From assembly GCA_015680685.1 (NCBI GenBank), contig MNCI01011140.1, positions 99,385 to 163,384 of the forward strand: a stretch of DNA of 64,000 nt, read 5' to 3'. Each line of letters opens with the position of its first letter. Positions within the stretch are counted from its first letter, which is position 1. The position numbers and the translations under genes were made by a program. This document shows, piece after piece, positions 22,151 to 33,341 of the stretch. This stretch comes from Gnetum montanum. Lineage: Eukaryota; Streptophyta; Gnetopsida; Gnetales; Gnetaceae. The notes beneath the pieces are model-generated. The model was not told the DNA's origin and ran no database searches. It saw nothing but the letters and a program-made list of their open reading frames with translations.

Positions 22151-24075
22151 ATTAGCAAAAATCTTAGTGTTGATGTAAGTTTTGGTTAAGAATGAAGGTG
22201 TAAGGTGGGGCCCACTATCCAAAAAATTTAAAATTTTGAAAAGTGAAGTTTTTTCCCACCCAAAACAACCATGAACTAGACTTTACCCCCTTGTACTTTA
22301 GTGCACTTGTAGTTATGGTGCACTGAATTGGTAGTTGGGGGTTCTAAGTTGTGCATTTAGGTTTTAGATGTGATTCTATTGTGGAATCTTAGAAGTTTTC
22401 ATCAAAATTTTGATTCTTCATCAATAGTGCATTGGAGGAGAGATCTGGTAGAGTTTCTTATGGTAGAAAAAACTAATTCTTAGCATGGAAGCCTCCTACC
22501 TTCTTCATAGCCAGCATTGATCTCTCATCCTTCTCAGTTTTGAGCCATTCCCAACGTTGAGCTTGCCATCGTGCCAAAGCAACAAGGGAAAAAGAGCTAA
22601 AACCTAGTGATTTAGAAGGTGGATGAATGTGCTTGGGAGTTAGAAGAGATACCTAGGCCCATCCCATCTAGGCTTCCTTTGTTGCTGCTCCAAGGTAGGT
22701 AATTTTACTTATTTTTTCCTTTGTTTCTTGTGGTTTTTCTAGTTTTTTTGCTTTCCATGCGTTAAGGTTATTTTTTAGATCTACTTTGGTAGAGGGATTA
22801 AAATGAAATTTTGATGAAATCCCACCTCCTATTTTAGCCATTTCAACATAGATCCATGGTCGTTTTGTTGTTATAGCTTTTGTAGATTCAATTTTGAAAA
22901 TAGGGCTTGTTGTTTCATGCTTTTTTCACAAAATTTTTGGGTGTGGTCATTTTTTTCAGATCTAGGCCTTAGGATTTGTTAAAATTAAATTTCAAAAAAA
23001 TCCTAGCCAATTATTTTTGTGTGAATCTTAATGGTTTTCAATGGTTTTAGTTATTTCGATTATTTCCATGGCTATATGAAATCTAGGTTTTAAGATTTTT
23101 GAAGTTTTAGCATGAAAATGCAAGCAAATTTGTGTAATATTTTCTTGGTATAATAGCTACACATTTATAAAATTGAAGATCATGGGTTTGTAGCCCTTCT
23201 TTTAATATTTTCAATGGCTACTTTCTTGTTTAATTTGACCTTGAAACAAAGAGGTTATCACTTTTTTCCTAACATTGCGCAGTTAGGTTATTTGTGTTGC
23301 TTTTGTACTTTTATGTAACTTTGTGAATTTTTTTTACAGAAACGGTAAATCTTTTGGCTATTTTCTAGTAATTTATATGTAGGAATTGAATTCAGATTTC
23401 TAATGGAGTGGAATCACTCTGATTGGACTTAAAACAGATTTTTTATGAATTTTTTACTAAGCATGTGTGACATGGATGTTTGTGCCATTTTCAGATTATT
23501 GTCCAAATTGATGAATTTTTCCTACATAAATGGTAAAGGTTTTGAATTTTTATAAGCATGGATGTGTGGGGCTCAATATAAGCTTTCAAATGGTAGTGGA
23601 ATTACTATATTTGGAGCTCAAACAAATTTTTGATGCTATTTTCTAAATTTATGCATAACAAGGCTTATGGCATCTGTTGTGAGGCTTGTGGTCCCATTAT
23701 ATGTTGCAATATGGAAGGAAGAGGTTGTGGCTTATGGGCCAAACAAGGAAAAAGATGTTTGTGTTGGTACTTGAGGCATAAATGGGACAAATGGGGTGTG
23801 TGAACCCTATGCTACTTAGGGTCCCATGGTGGATACGGCATAAGTAGTTAATAGATTTGTGGTTGTAAAAACCACTGTTGATGATTTTATATATCAAGAC
23901 TATGTTGTAAATGACAATGATGTGCTATAGTTGGTTGTTTATGACATTGGTTGAATGTGATGTGTGGCTATAGCCGACATGGGATCTGTTGTAGTAGGGT
24001 AGGAAGGAGTGAAAGGTGGTGGTACCAAGCCCATGGAGAAAACAAAAGCTTAGATGAAGGTGATATGGCTTTGGT
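22151..24075. other. Unassigned internal stretch of R4
   Basis: No coding sequence of any known element is readable. Part of it looks like a transcript leader on the plus strand: a GC-richer segment (22560-22690) ends CCAAGGTAGGTAATTTTAC, like an exon followed by a 5' splice site, and T-rich acceptor-like tracts follow (for example ending in ACAG near 23338). The block around 23385-23465 recurs in diverged form about 180-190 bp downstream (23565-23650). It may be a separate insertion in R4 or a captured fragment; I cannot decide. Confidence 0.3.
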
Positions 24076-24079
24076 GGAT

Positions 24080-24560
24080 GCTTACTAAAATAGTCCTTCT
24101 AGGATGTTTTTAGGCTTAGATTTTTCCATAAATTCATCCTTCTCTTCCTGTTGTTCCTTAAAGCTAGGCTTGTCATCTTCCTCTTCTATGGTAATCAATT
24201 AGGCTAGGATGCTAGAATATATGTTGTTAAGAGGAATTTCATCATATGGGGAAGGGATGTACTCTTTCCCACCCCTGTGTATGAGCTCAAACTCCTTTTT
24301 GTCCTTGGCTTCAATTCATGAAATTAGCATGCTTGCTTATATGTTAGCACAAATGAAGTTATAGCAATCCTCATTTATGGCTACAAAGTCACGACTATCC
24401 CCTCTGATCCTTAAAGATTGCCTAAACTCAATGATGGCAAGGTCTTTGGGATCGTACACCCTCATGGCTTATTGGCTATGATCTTCACCAGTGAGAGTGA
24501 AGGGAAATTTGGTGGACTTTTGGAAAGACATGGCTATAGTGCTGAGTATTACTTAAAAAT
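24080..24560 (-). pseudogene. R4 gag N-terminal part
   Basis: The minus strand starts MSFQKSTKFPFTLTGEDHSQ and continues MRVYDPKDLAIIEFRQSLRI, then GDSRDFVAINEDCYNF, and ends in an acidic, Lys-rich tail before a stop near 24080. The matching start in R7 (about 38875) reads MSFNLSTTLSLNLTN, then VHVYDPKDPTVIE, so this is the true N-terminus of the family's gag. Three stops interrupt it. The rest of gag (capsid core and zinc-like region present in R7) is absent. The start is 310 bp inside the 5' LTR edge, a normal leader length. Confidence 0.68.
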
Positions 24561-24871
24561 AAGCTACAAATTCTAAAATAGGAGTAAATTCTAGTGAATG
24601 TAATTCAAAAACTCTTAAAGGAAATGAAAATGGAAAAATATGATGTACTTACTATAATTAGTAAGTGGGTGATGAGAGGGGTTTACCCCTTTACCAAAAA
24701 TGGAATGTTGAAAATGTTGGTTTTAAGCCTTACCCAAGTTGGCCTTCCAATTGCCTCTATGTTGGGTATGGCAAGGGGGAAAGAAGGGGGGGTGAGATAG
24801 TGGAAATCTCACATCTTCTTATTTCAACATTGGAGAGAGGATGGGAAAGTTTGAAGATGAAAATGAAAACT

Positions 24872-26410
24872 TGACAGTTTTCAAAGATGGTTTTTGATAA
24901 TTTAATTGTTGGAAAAAAACCAAGGATCCTTAGTGAAACAATTTCCCAATGTCGAATCCCTAGGGCCTTCACAAGAAAAATGGGATTCAAGGTGCCTTGG
25001 CGAGTTTGGTAGATCAACTAGGGACTTATGAAATGCAAAACATGGAAATACAAACATATCTGAATAATACATAGAAAATAAATTTATTTTTGAATACAAA
25101 ACTCAAAAATTTAAAACTATATTAAGACAAAATGAAGAATAAGTTAGAGAAATGTGTACAAATGGTGCTTAAACTAGTAGAAAGGGGTTTCACTTATGTA
25201 AGAGTTCAAAGCCTATTAAAGTCGATCTGATCTACTTCATGATTTGGTTGCTAAGCCACTCTTGATGTTATCAAACCTTCCTTCACTACTAGAACCTCAA
25301 ATCTACAAGTTGAGTCATTGCTGGGGGTAAGAAAAGTGAAAATGTTAGATGCTAGGTTGCTCCACGTTGGAGTTTGGGAATCCTAGAAGTTCAATGTTGA
25401 CATCCAAAATTTACAAATCTCAAGGCTACAGTGCTTCCATGTTGGGGTTCAAGAGAACATAAATATGGAAACTTGCAAGAGCTCTTGAGTGCATGAGTAT
25501 GCCCCAAGTTTGAAATTATGAACAATGTTGTGTGTATGCCAAAAATTGCTTGATAATGGTGAACATGCTCCAAATTTTGAAATCTTGAAAAAAAAATTCT
25601 TGATCCTATAAAATGTGTTAGAGGTTGGCTTTTATAGGAATTTTAGGCCATGAATGGGACTACAAATTAGCTACCAAATTTAGGTGAAATGGGTTCCCAA
25701 ACTTGGGGGGTTATCATACATAGTAAGTGCTTCCCCCCATGGCCATTCCATTTACTATAAATAGTAACATGGGCACATCTTTCATGCTACAGATGAATCT
25801 TCTATGTTGAGATATCCACCATGCTTGTTGAAGTAGCTGGTCAACATTGAATTGCATGAACTAATGAATGTTTGCTTTTGTGGCTTCCACATTGGGGGAT
25901 GTAATTTTCCACACTATGGATGAAGATTCCATGCTTGGGGGAAACTTCCATGATGAGGGGAAAAGTTTTTATGTTTCATGTGGTCTCCATGTTGAAAGGG
26001 AAAAGTTTCCAAAACCCCCATCCTTCCACACTAGGGATGGATGAGATCTACCCCCTGCATGTGTTTCTAGCATAAAAAGATATATACCCCTCATAAAACC
26101 CATCAAATTGCCTTTTTTGGCATCTAAAAATGCATTTTTGACACACCCCCCCCCCCCCCCCCCCCCNNNNNNNNNNNNNNNNNNNNNNNNNNNNNNNNNN
26201 NNNNNNNNNNACTAGATGAGTTTTTTCACTCAGGGAATGAGTCTTTGACCACTTATGAGTCATTTTTAGTCTCAAAAGTATAAAGTATGTGAAATTGCCC
26301 ACTATGGGTTACAATTTTCACATTTACAATGAAGTTTTGCCTCAAGTTTCATGGGGTGAAAGCTACATGATGAAGATTGGATATAACATGCAAATTTTTG
26401 TGGTGTTTCA
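24872..26410 (-). repeat. R4 5' LTR
   Basis: About 1.54 kb including the assembly gap, with the inner edge uncertain between 24872 and 24907. It matches 13245-14776 throughout: the TATA box complement is at 25629-25637, the U3 motif cluster (TTCCA(C/T)(A/G)(T/C)T(A/G)GGG-type) at 25780-26040. The outer end reads GTGGTGTTTCA followed by the CCTTG duplication. A primer-binding site is not convincing on either choice of inner edge; a TTATCAAAAACCA stretch (24887-24899 complement) weakly resembles the initiator-Met type. Confidence 0.82.
26146..26210. other. C homopolymer followed by an assembly gap
   Basis: Twenty-one C residues (26146-26166) run into 44 N (26167-26210). The matching place in the other LTR (about 14552-14580) has six C and then about 24 ordinary bases, so the gap probably hides a short stretch and an overlong or misread C run. 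Confidence 0.9.
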
Positions 26411-26415
26411 CCTTG

Positions 26416-27142
26416 TAGTTCATATTGGGCTAGCTTGAAATATGTATTTTATGAAACCAAAGTATCATAACTTTATTATTTTAAAAGCCTTTTAAGAATC
26501 ATCACTACTTCATAACCATGGTGGAGATGTGATAGCACTTACACAGCCTCTCTTGCTTAGATCTCTATACTTAAGAGCTTTCTTTCTTACTCATGGTATT
26601 GAAAATTGTGAATTACATTAATATTTATGTATAACAAAGAAATAAGAAACCTAGAAACCTACCCTCAACTTAACTTGACAATATTTAGATGTTTTCATGG
26701 TTTTCTCACCTTCTCCTTGGTTGTTTCATCCTTTTGCAACTTACCCCAAATATGTGCCAAATTAGGAGGGGAAATTTTGAAATTTTTCCTTATTGTACAG
26801 GTCATGTTAGGCCTTGGGGAGACATATCTTATCAAAACTAGCTTTCCAGGAAGGCATCTCCTATTTTGACAAGACATCTTCTTTGGGGACAAGATGTTTC
26901 CTCCTAATAGGAGACATCTTGGTCAAGATGTCTTCTTGTGGCAGGAGATGTCTTGGACAAGATGTTTTTCCTTCTATAAGATTTCTTCCTCGAGAAGACT
27001 ACAAGATTAGCAAGACATCTTCTTTGTATCCAAAACATCTTCTGTCAACCCCCAAGTCTTAGCCAAGACATCATCTTCAAGCCCAAAACCTACAAACAAA
27101 AATGTAGGGAAGAACAAGGGGATGGGAAGAGATGTCCCTACA
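26416..27142 (-). repeat. LTR-like fragment rich in GACATCTT motifs, probably the R3 5' LTR start
   Basis: On the minus strand it begins TGTAGGGACATCTC exactly where the R5 RNase H frame stops (27142/27143) and runs to the R4 insertion point. Between 26860 and 27070 GACATCTT and its complement AAGATGTC occur about ten times in both orientations. As the sequence lies on the far side of R4 from the R3 leader, the simplest reading is that it is the outer end of R3's 5' LTR. The motif is also abundant in the copia LTRs of R8, so an unrelated copia LTR fragment is the alternative. Confidence 0.4.
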
Positions 27143-27985
27143 CTAGTACTACCCCTAATCCATAATTGGATGCATCTATCATAATGTGAAATGGTTTGAA
27201 CCAATCTAGTATATGTAGAATTGACATTTCTATGAGCTTCTATGTTAAGAGCTAGAATGCTCATTTGCATTCCTCAGTTCATTCAAATGATGCATCCTTC
27301 TTAATAAGCTTCACTAGCAATTTGATGATTTTGAAGAATTTTTCAATAAAGCATATATAGTAAACCTGTGCATCCAAGAAGGAATCTCACATCCTTGACT
27401 ATTTGAGATTGTTTGAGAATCCCTTAGATGATCTTTATCTTTTCTAGGTCCACCTTAATTGCTTTTTCTAAAATTTAGTGCCCCAAGATAATGCTCTCTT
27501 GGACTATCAAATGGTCTTTTTTGCTAATTAAGCCTTAGATTAGACTCCATATATTATTTTAGTGTCTACTTAAGGTGATCCAATACTTATTGGAAATTAA
27601 CACCATAAGTGGGGAAGTCATCCATGAATACTTCCATGCCATTACTAGTTTTCTACTAAAAGATTCTCTAGATAAGGTGTTGAAAAGTGGTAGGGGCATT
27701 ACATTGGTTGAAGGAGATCTTTTTGTATATAAATGTTCCCTAGGGACTTGTAAATGTTATTTTCCCCTAATCTTGTAATGCAATCTAGATTTGGTTATAG
27801 CCACTCTATTTATCAAGAAAACTATAATACATGTGACCTTCTATGGTGTCCAACACCTAATCCACAAATGGAAAAGAAAAATGATCTTTAAAGATGATAA
27901 TGTTTAACCATTTTAAGTCTATATAGATCCTCCATTACTCTCCTTTCATTAGTACAATGATAAGAGGGATTTCCTTTTTATTATT
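27143..27985 (-). pseudogene. R5 reverse transcriptase and RNase H, part
   Basis: From 27985 downward the minus strand reads KGE, stop, WRIYIDLKWLN (RT motif with the first catalytic-region Asp), then a frame with LGNIYIQKDL and a shifted PFGLxNAPxTFQ block, then VDLEKIKII and VKDVRFLLGCTG, and finally PFHIMIDASNYGLGVVLV, the opening of RNase H. These are Ty3/gypsy landmarks in order. The frame begins at the R6 insertion and ends at 27143 where the next LTR-like piece starts. Its upstream continuation lies at 42939-43063. Stops and frameshifts are frequent. Confidence 0.78.
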
Positions 27986-29016
27986 TGATGAGACGTGATA
28001 TGTTGGGTAACTATGTTGATGCATCCATATTGATGTGGCCTCATTGATGCATCCTTGACAATGCATATTAGATGCATTGACACATATGTATCAATGAGGT
28101 AGCATTGATGCATCCCTGGGTAACACATCTCATATGCATTAACACATCCTCATTAATGCATCCCTATTGATGTATACTCATCGATACATCCTGTTGATGC
28201 ATCATCGTCAATGCAACCAAATACATTAACACATCCTCATTGGTGAAATGTCTATATTTTCCTATAAATATGTAAGCACCTGCAATGTATTTGGCATCAT
28301 TTGGTTAGTAATGTAGGTAGACCCTTTTAGTTTTCTCCCATAATATTAGCAAATAGTTAGTTAGTTCTTGAAGTGTGAATTTGGATTAGTTGTATGACAT
28401 ATTATTCAAATTGCATTGTACCTAGACACATTTCATGAATGACAATAAGATTGAGATTGATTCCTATTCATTGTAGCACTTTGACTTAGAATAGATTTTC
28501 TTTCAATGCAATTTATTTTCTATGTACTTAGTTAATATTTACATTTTTATGTACATTTATCAGTTGATGGAATGAGCATGACCATTTTTGAGCATAAACA
28601 CATATTCACTTGGTAATCCTAGTAGCATTATTGCTTGGCTTACCCAATATCATAAAACTTAGTAATCCCAATAGTGGGTATGTGAGTTTAGGATGTGTAT
28701 GACAAGCTAGGAATAAAGACTCATCACCCTTAGGATAGTTGAGGATTTAATTCTATTATTAATTAGATTAAATAATTAATTTCTATATCATTATTTAGTT
28801 AGTTTTAGTCTTGCAAAACATCATAATCATATGCCTCACTTTGGAGTAAATCACACATGCCAAAGCTACCACTAGTGCAAGTGAGAAGACAATGACATAT
28901 GATTAATGCATAGCAATCTAGATACCACACTAGTCCTATCCACAGAATTTGACCAAATTACACATGAACGCTTGTGATTTGTATGGTTTTGTGTAGGGGA
29001 TATCCATTTCTCATCA
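27986..29016 (+). repeat. R6 5' LTR
   Basis: 1031 bp, from TGATGAGAC to CTCATCA. The TATA box (TATAAATA) is at 28263-28270. U3 (28020-28250) is made of about ten diverged units built on TTGATGCATCC and its palindrome GATGCATC. The block near 28610-28680 (CTTGGTAATCC) and CCTCACTTTGGAGTAAATC near 28833 are shared with R1, R2 and R10. Confidence 0.88.
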
Positions 29017-29017
29017 T

Positions 29018-29035
29018 TAGCACCACTAGCACCGA
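29018..29035 (+). other. Probable primer-binding site of R6
   Basis: TAGCACCACTAGCACCGA begins two bases after the LTR. It matches the tRNA-Asp-type site of plant Athila elements at 10 of 18 positions, and five of the eight differences are transitions as expected after methylation decay. This supports an Athila-like affinity. Confidence 0.5.
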
Positions 29036-29159
29036 TCTAGATTAGTTATATTACAAACAATCATTGTAAAAGTATTAAAGACTTATCTTTTAAGAAATAT
29101 TAATAATTTAAGTCACACACATTATTAATTAAAAACATGTATTATTCGCATAGGGCCAA

Positions 29160-30600
29160 TAATGGATCACATGATTAGAACACTAGGAAAAATGATAGGT
29201 TTTATATTGAAGAGAATTAGAGTAAACTACTACAAGGAGGAATCTCATATGCTCATCTTGACCTTTATTACATTGAAGGACCATATTCAATTATCACAAA
29301 TAACACTAAAGGGGATGAAACAATCCTAGATCAAGGAGGGCCTCAAGGCCTAGGACCTCTTGCAAACCTATAAGAGAGGAATCAAGGGACCATAAGAGGA
29401 GATATAGGAGCCATGACAATTCTCCTAGTGCACCATCTTTGTGTTCATCTTCAAAGTCTAGTTTTAGAGAAAGTGAACATAGGTATAGAGATAGAGATAT
29501 ACTAAGAGGTCAAGAGGAAGAAAGCTTAAGATAAATAAAAATAAATATTATTGCCACAACATGTCTAATGATGATGAACCCTTGTTGGATATTAGAAGCA
29601 TGATATAGATCACAGAGGTAGTCAGAATACCCATAGACATTAGAGGGAAAGTTGCATCAAATGGATTAATATGAATAACATTCCTAGATTTAAGAGAGAC
29701 TATAATTCTAATCCACAATATCCTTTACAAGCCTTCCATGATGCCTACACCTTGCCTAATATCAAAAGCAAGTGGAAAAAGATTATGCTCTTCCGTAGAA
29801 CACTAATAGAAGAATCTAAAACTTGGTATAGATCATTGGAACCAAATTCAATCGATTGGTGATCCTTAATGCTTGAGATATTTAATGAAAAATACAAAAC
29901 CTATGAAGGAGTGTCTAGTCTAAGAAAAAAAATTTAAGAGTAGAAGTAAGAAAACCATGAATCTTTGGATATAGCCTTGGACAAATATTATTCTCTAGCA
30001 CATAGACATCTAAGCCTTGGTTTTTCTCAAAGAGAGTAGTTGTATCACATCATAGATGGACTTCATAACAAAATAAGGGAGACCCTTGGGATCTAAGCAC
30101 AAGAATAATTATCAAAACTAAGAGCCCATCAGATGCAAAGGCTAGTTGGACAGGTGGAAAAATAAGAAGGGGAGCTATGTAAAAGGGAGAGTGTAGAGGA
30201 ATATAACTAGGATCCAACTCTTTACAAGAAAGAGATCCATATTATGATTAGGAAAAAGAGATAGGTCTTTATGAGTTGATTTCACACAAAACCTTACCAA
30301 TACAAATGTATATTATTGAGATTAAAGCAAGGGTAGATTAGATGTGGCAGTTGATGAGTGAAAAAGTTACAACCAACTTGAAAATCATACAAGAGAAGGT
30401 AAAGTAAAAAGCATTAAGTGATCAAAATAAGAAGAGAAAAAAAAAGAAACTAGTAAGGACACTTATTGGAAAAAATAAAAAATAGCTATAATAGAAGAGA
30501 TTATAGACTCAAACATAAAAGAGGATGATGGATGTGAAATCTATTACTATGAACATCCAAAGGGTTATTGCCTAGTTATGTTACATCTATAAGAATCTAG
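29160..30600 (+). pseudogene. R6 gag
   Basis: The capsid region is clear: YPLQAFHDAYTLPNIKSKWK, then IEESKTWYRSLEPNSIDW (frame 29671-29862), then LMLEIFNEKYKTYEGVSSL, SLDIALDKYYSLAHRHLSLG and IDGLHNKIRETLG. These are the landmarks of the plant retrotransposon gag family. The frame is then readable with stops to about 30250, followed by a Lys/Glu-rich stretch and a Tyr- and His-containing part near 30540-30600 with no complete zinc knuckle. Stops are mostly of the Trp-to-stop and Gln-to-stop kind. Confidence 0.82.
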
Positions 30601-31539
30601 GACATTTTCTTTGAATCATATGTTCATAGAAAAGAAAATGATTAGTAGATTGTGTGATCCAGAATGTAATTATTTATATTCCTACAAAAAATGGTTTTAT
30701 CCTAGTGAGACTTCTTGTCAACCTCAAGACTACTATCAAATGTAGTGTCAAAACCCAGAGTCGTGGGGGATGTCATCCACCAACAATCAATACCCCTATT
30801 GCTAGTTGAACCCTTATGGATACAACCTATTTCTTCAAATGATTCTACTTCCCCTACCTCAAATCACCACTACTACTCTCTTGAATATCATCAACCCATA
30901 ACATCTCTTGTGTGATTGTCATCTCATGCTTCTCATCATTTGTCACATCCTCAACACTATTATATCTCCCTCCAAAAATGTCACCACCAATAATGTAGGA
31001 AGGATTGGCATCACAACCTCAACAAAAGAATGCAACTTGTGCTATGAACATACAAAAGGATGATAATCTTAGTATATCTTAACAAAAGTCTTGGAAATGT
31101 TCTTTCTTCAAGATAGTTCCCACACATGTGAATAAAACTAGTAGACCTACTAGCTGATGAGAACTAGCATAAGAACAATTTGGTGTAAACTTTGTCCTTG
31201 CAAAAATAATGTCTCCTAATCCTACAAAAAAGCCAATAACCATTAGCACTCCAACATAAAACATAAAAGATGAACCTATCAATGTAAAGAAACAAAAAAT
31301 TCTATGCATTACTAATAATGATAAAGGATGTAGTTGTGAGCTAAAAGTTCAAAATGATAACATGATCCCTATACCAATCCATAACAAATTTAAGGAACAA
31401 GTGTGTATGCAAAACTATGTTTACACAATAGCCACTAAACCAAGAGATACCCAGTGACTAGGAAATGAAAATACCAAACTGTTCAAAGGATGCATAGAAA
31501 CATCCAACCCACTTATTAGTTCTAGCCATCAAAAAATGA
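30601..31539 (+). pseudogene. R6 region downstream of gag
   Basis: Pro-, Ser-, Thr- and Asn-rich frames with many stops (for example 30715-30915). The composition resembles the disordered C-terminal part of gag or a protease-proximal linker. No Asp-Ser/Thr-Gly protease motif is visible. Not recognised further. Confidence 0.35.
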
Positions 31540-31810
31540 ACCAAATAGAAAACTTAGAGAAAGACAACTTTCACTTTGACTATACAACAAAAGAAGATGT
31601 TAATTAAGAAGACCCAATAAAAAAATAGAAAATAAAAAAGGAAACATATCTTGATTCTCTAAAAAGAATATACCTTCTATTCTAGCTAAAGATAGGTCTC
31701 CAAATGATCAAAACTTGATTATCATTAGTGTTAAATATTCTAACAAGAAAAAACTTAAATTACTAAAGATGATAAATGAAAAACTTATGGTGTATAACCA
31801 AGGGAAAATG
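31540..31810 (+). pseudogene. R6 coding remnant, counterpart of 2207-2376
   Basis: Lys- and Asn-rich frame that starts near NLEKDNFHFDYTTKEDVN and ends KMINEKLMVYNQGK. The end matches R2 (EKLVVYN). It is the last protein-coding trace before the 3' non-coding region. Function unknown. Confidence 0.4.
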
Positions 31811-33341
31811 TAGTCCATTTTTTGAATGGTTGCCCATGATTTTAGTTATGGGGAGATACCCCATCTTGAATTAAGAACTAATAAGTGCATTTTTAATTTT
31901 TTGCTTTATAATTTTTAAATCATTTTCCTATTCCTTCAAAATTTTTTATTCTTAATATGTTTTTCATTTATTATTATTTTAATTTTATTTATAATTATCT
32001 CTTTTCTTGAGTCAATTCATTTATGCTTTATGGATGTGTACTTCATTTTTTTGAATAACGATGTTGTCAGTCATGATGTAGAAGTCAACACCATGTGTTG
32101 GGTTTTTGTTCTATGCTATCAAGATGATTCGGTAAATAATTGTGTAATGTAGTGAGACCACATCATCCATCCCTATAATTCCTCTAAATATAAGATCTTT
32201 ATCATAAAAGAAATATGGTTCTTACATAAAATTAAAATTAACTAATGATCATTATGCCTTGAAGAAAGGGAAAAAGATTCGGTGGGAATGGAAAAGGGTG
32301 TGACCTCAAGGGAATTTGTTGGGTTTTCTTCTTAACTTCCTTATTAGGGCCTATGAATCCTCATGGAACATATCATTACTCCTATTGTTGATCATAATAA
32401 AAAGCATGTCTTTACATGGTGTGGTTCCCATAAAAAAAAGAAAGAGAAAAAAAAAAGAAAAAAAAACACAAACAAAAAAGTAAGAGAAAAAGAAAAAAAG
32501 AAGAAAAAGGAAAAAATAATGACAATTTAACGAACACCCCTAGACATAATAATGGGCTACAAGTACTAGTTATGGAGTTGGAAAGACATGTTACCCATGC
32601 CTGAAGGCATCCTTCTAACTAAGACCCTTCCTTCCTTCTTCTCTTTTCTTCTGTTTTGGAGTGATGTTCATTCTTTGTAGTTTTTGTGGACTAAGGATGA
32701 TAGGTGAGAAGGGGCACATCAATACAAGGCCATTATTAATGGTATGGAATTGGTTTAAAACTTGGATGGATAGGTATGATGATCATATTTATCATAATTG
32801 ATACAAGAACCTATTTCAGACATGGTAATGTAGCTCATGTTCCAATCTCTACAATACCTTCTCATCTCATTATTCACATCACTGTGCATGCAATTATGAA
32901 CCTAGTGGTTTTGTATAGTATAATGTAGAATCCTAACCAAGGTAGTTGTGTGCTATTTGGAGCAAAGGAATGATCTACATTTAACTTCTAAGATATTCAT
33001 AGACATCCATAGAAGTTGTTATGCAAGGGTGTTATTGTAGGAGCCTGGTTTGGGAAGGATTCACTTGAATAACTTTTGTTGATCATGGCTTTGAATTGAA
33101 GCATCACACATTTAAGAACATAATGGAAAAATTATATAATATTTTGGAACTACTTCTTGTCAAATTTAATTGAATTTTCCTAATTTTATATTGAACTATC
33201 CTTTAAATTCAATATTTCTTAGCCATCTTGTGAACCAGACCTTTGGTTTTAGTTGTTCAACAACTTTTGAGCTTTCAGAGTTAAGCTCATTTATCATGGA
33301 AGGCTATAGATTTAATTTTTACAATTTTATCTAATACCTAA
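31811..33341 (+). other. R6 3' non-coding region, first part
   Basis: Homologous to 2377-3700 of R2, including the A-rich tract (32432-32520) and the pyrimidine-rich patch (32620-32655). No coding sequence. It is interrupted at 33341 by R7 and continues at 41283-41951 with TTTTTGAACATTATGGTAAC, which matches R2 at about 3698. Confidence 0.65.

Larger units (their letters stand above)
13245..26410 (-). mobile_element. R4: complete Tat-type Ty3/gypsy element
   Basis: Two LTRs (13245-14776 and about 24872-26410) flank 10 kb of internal sequence, with a CCTTG duplication outside. On the minus strand the order is 5' LTR, gag start, an unassigned two-kilobase stretch, a ~185 bp tandem array, minisatellite, PR-RT linker, RT, RNase H, second RNase H, integrase, minisatellite, polypurine hairpin, 3' LTR. 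RT-RH-second RNase H-IN order and the wording of the motifs place it in the Tat lineage. No protease is visible: gag C-terminus and protease seem replaced by the array region. All domains are broken by stops. Confidence 0.85.

Noticed and set aside
26048-26302. Minus-strand frame with a Gly run
   Set aside because: Crosses the C homopolymer and the N gap; an artefact in an LTR.
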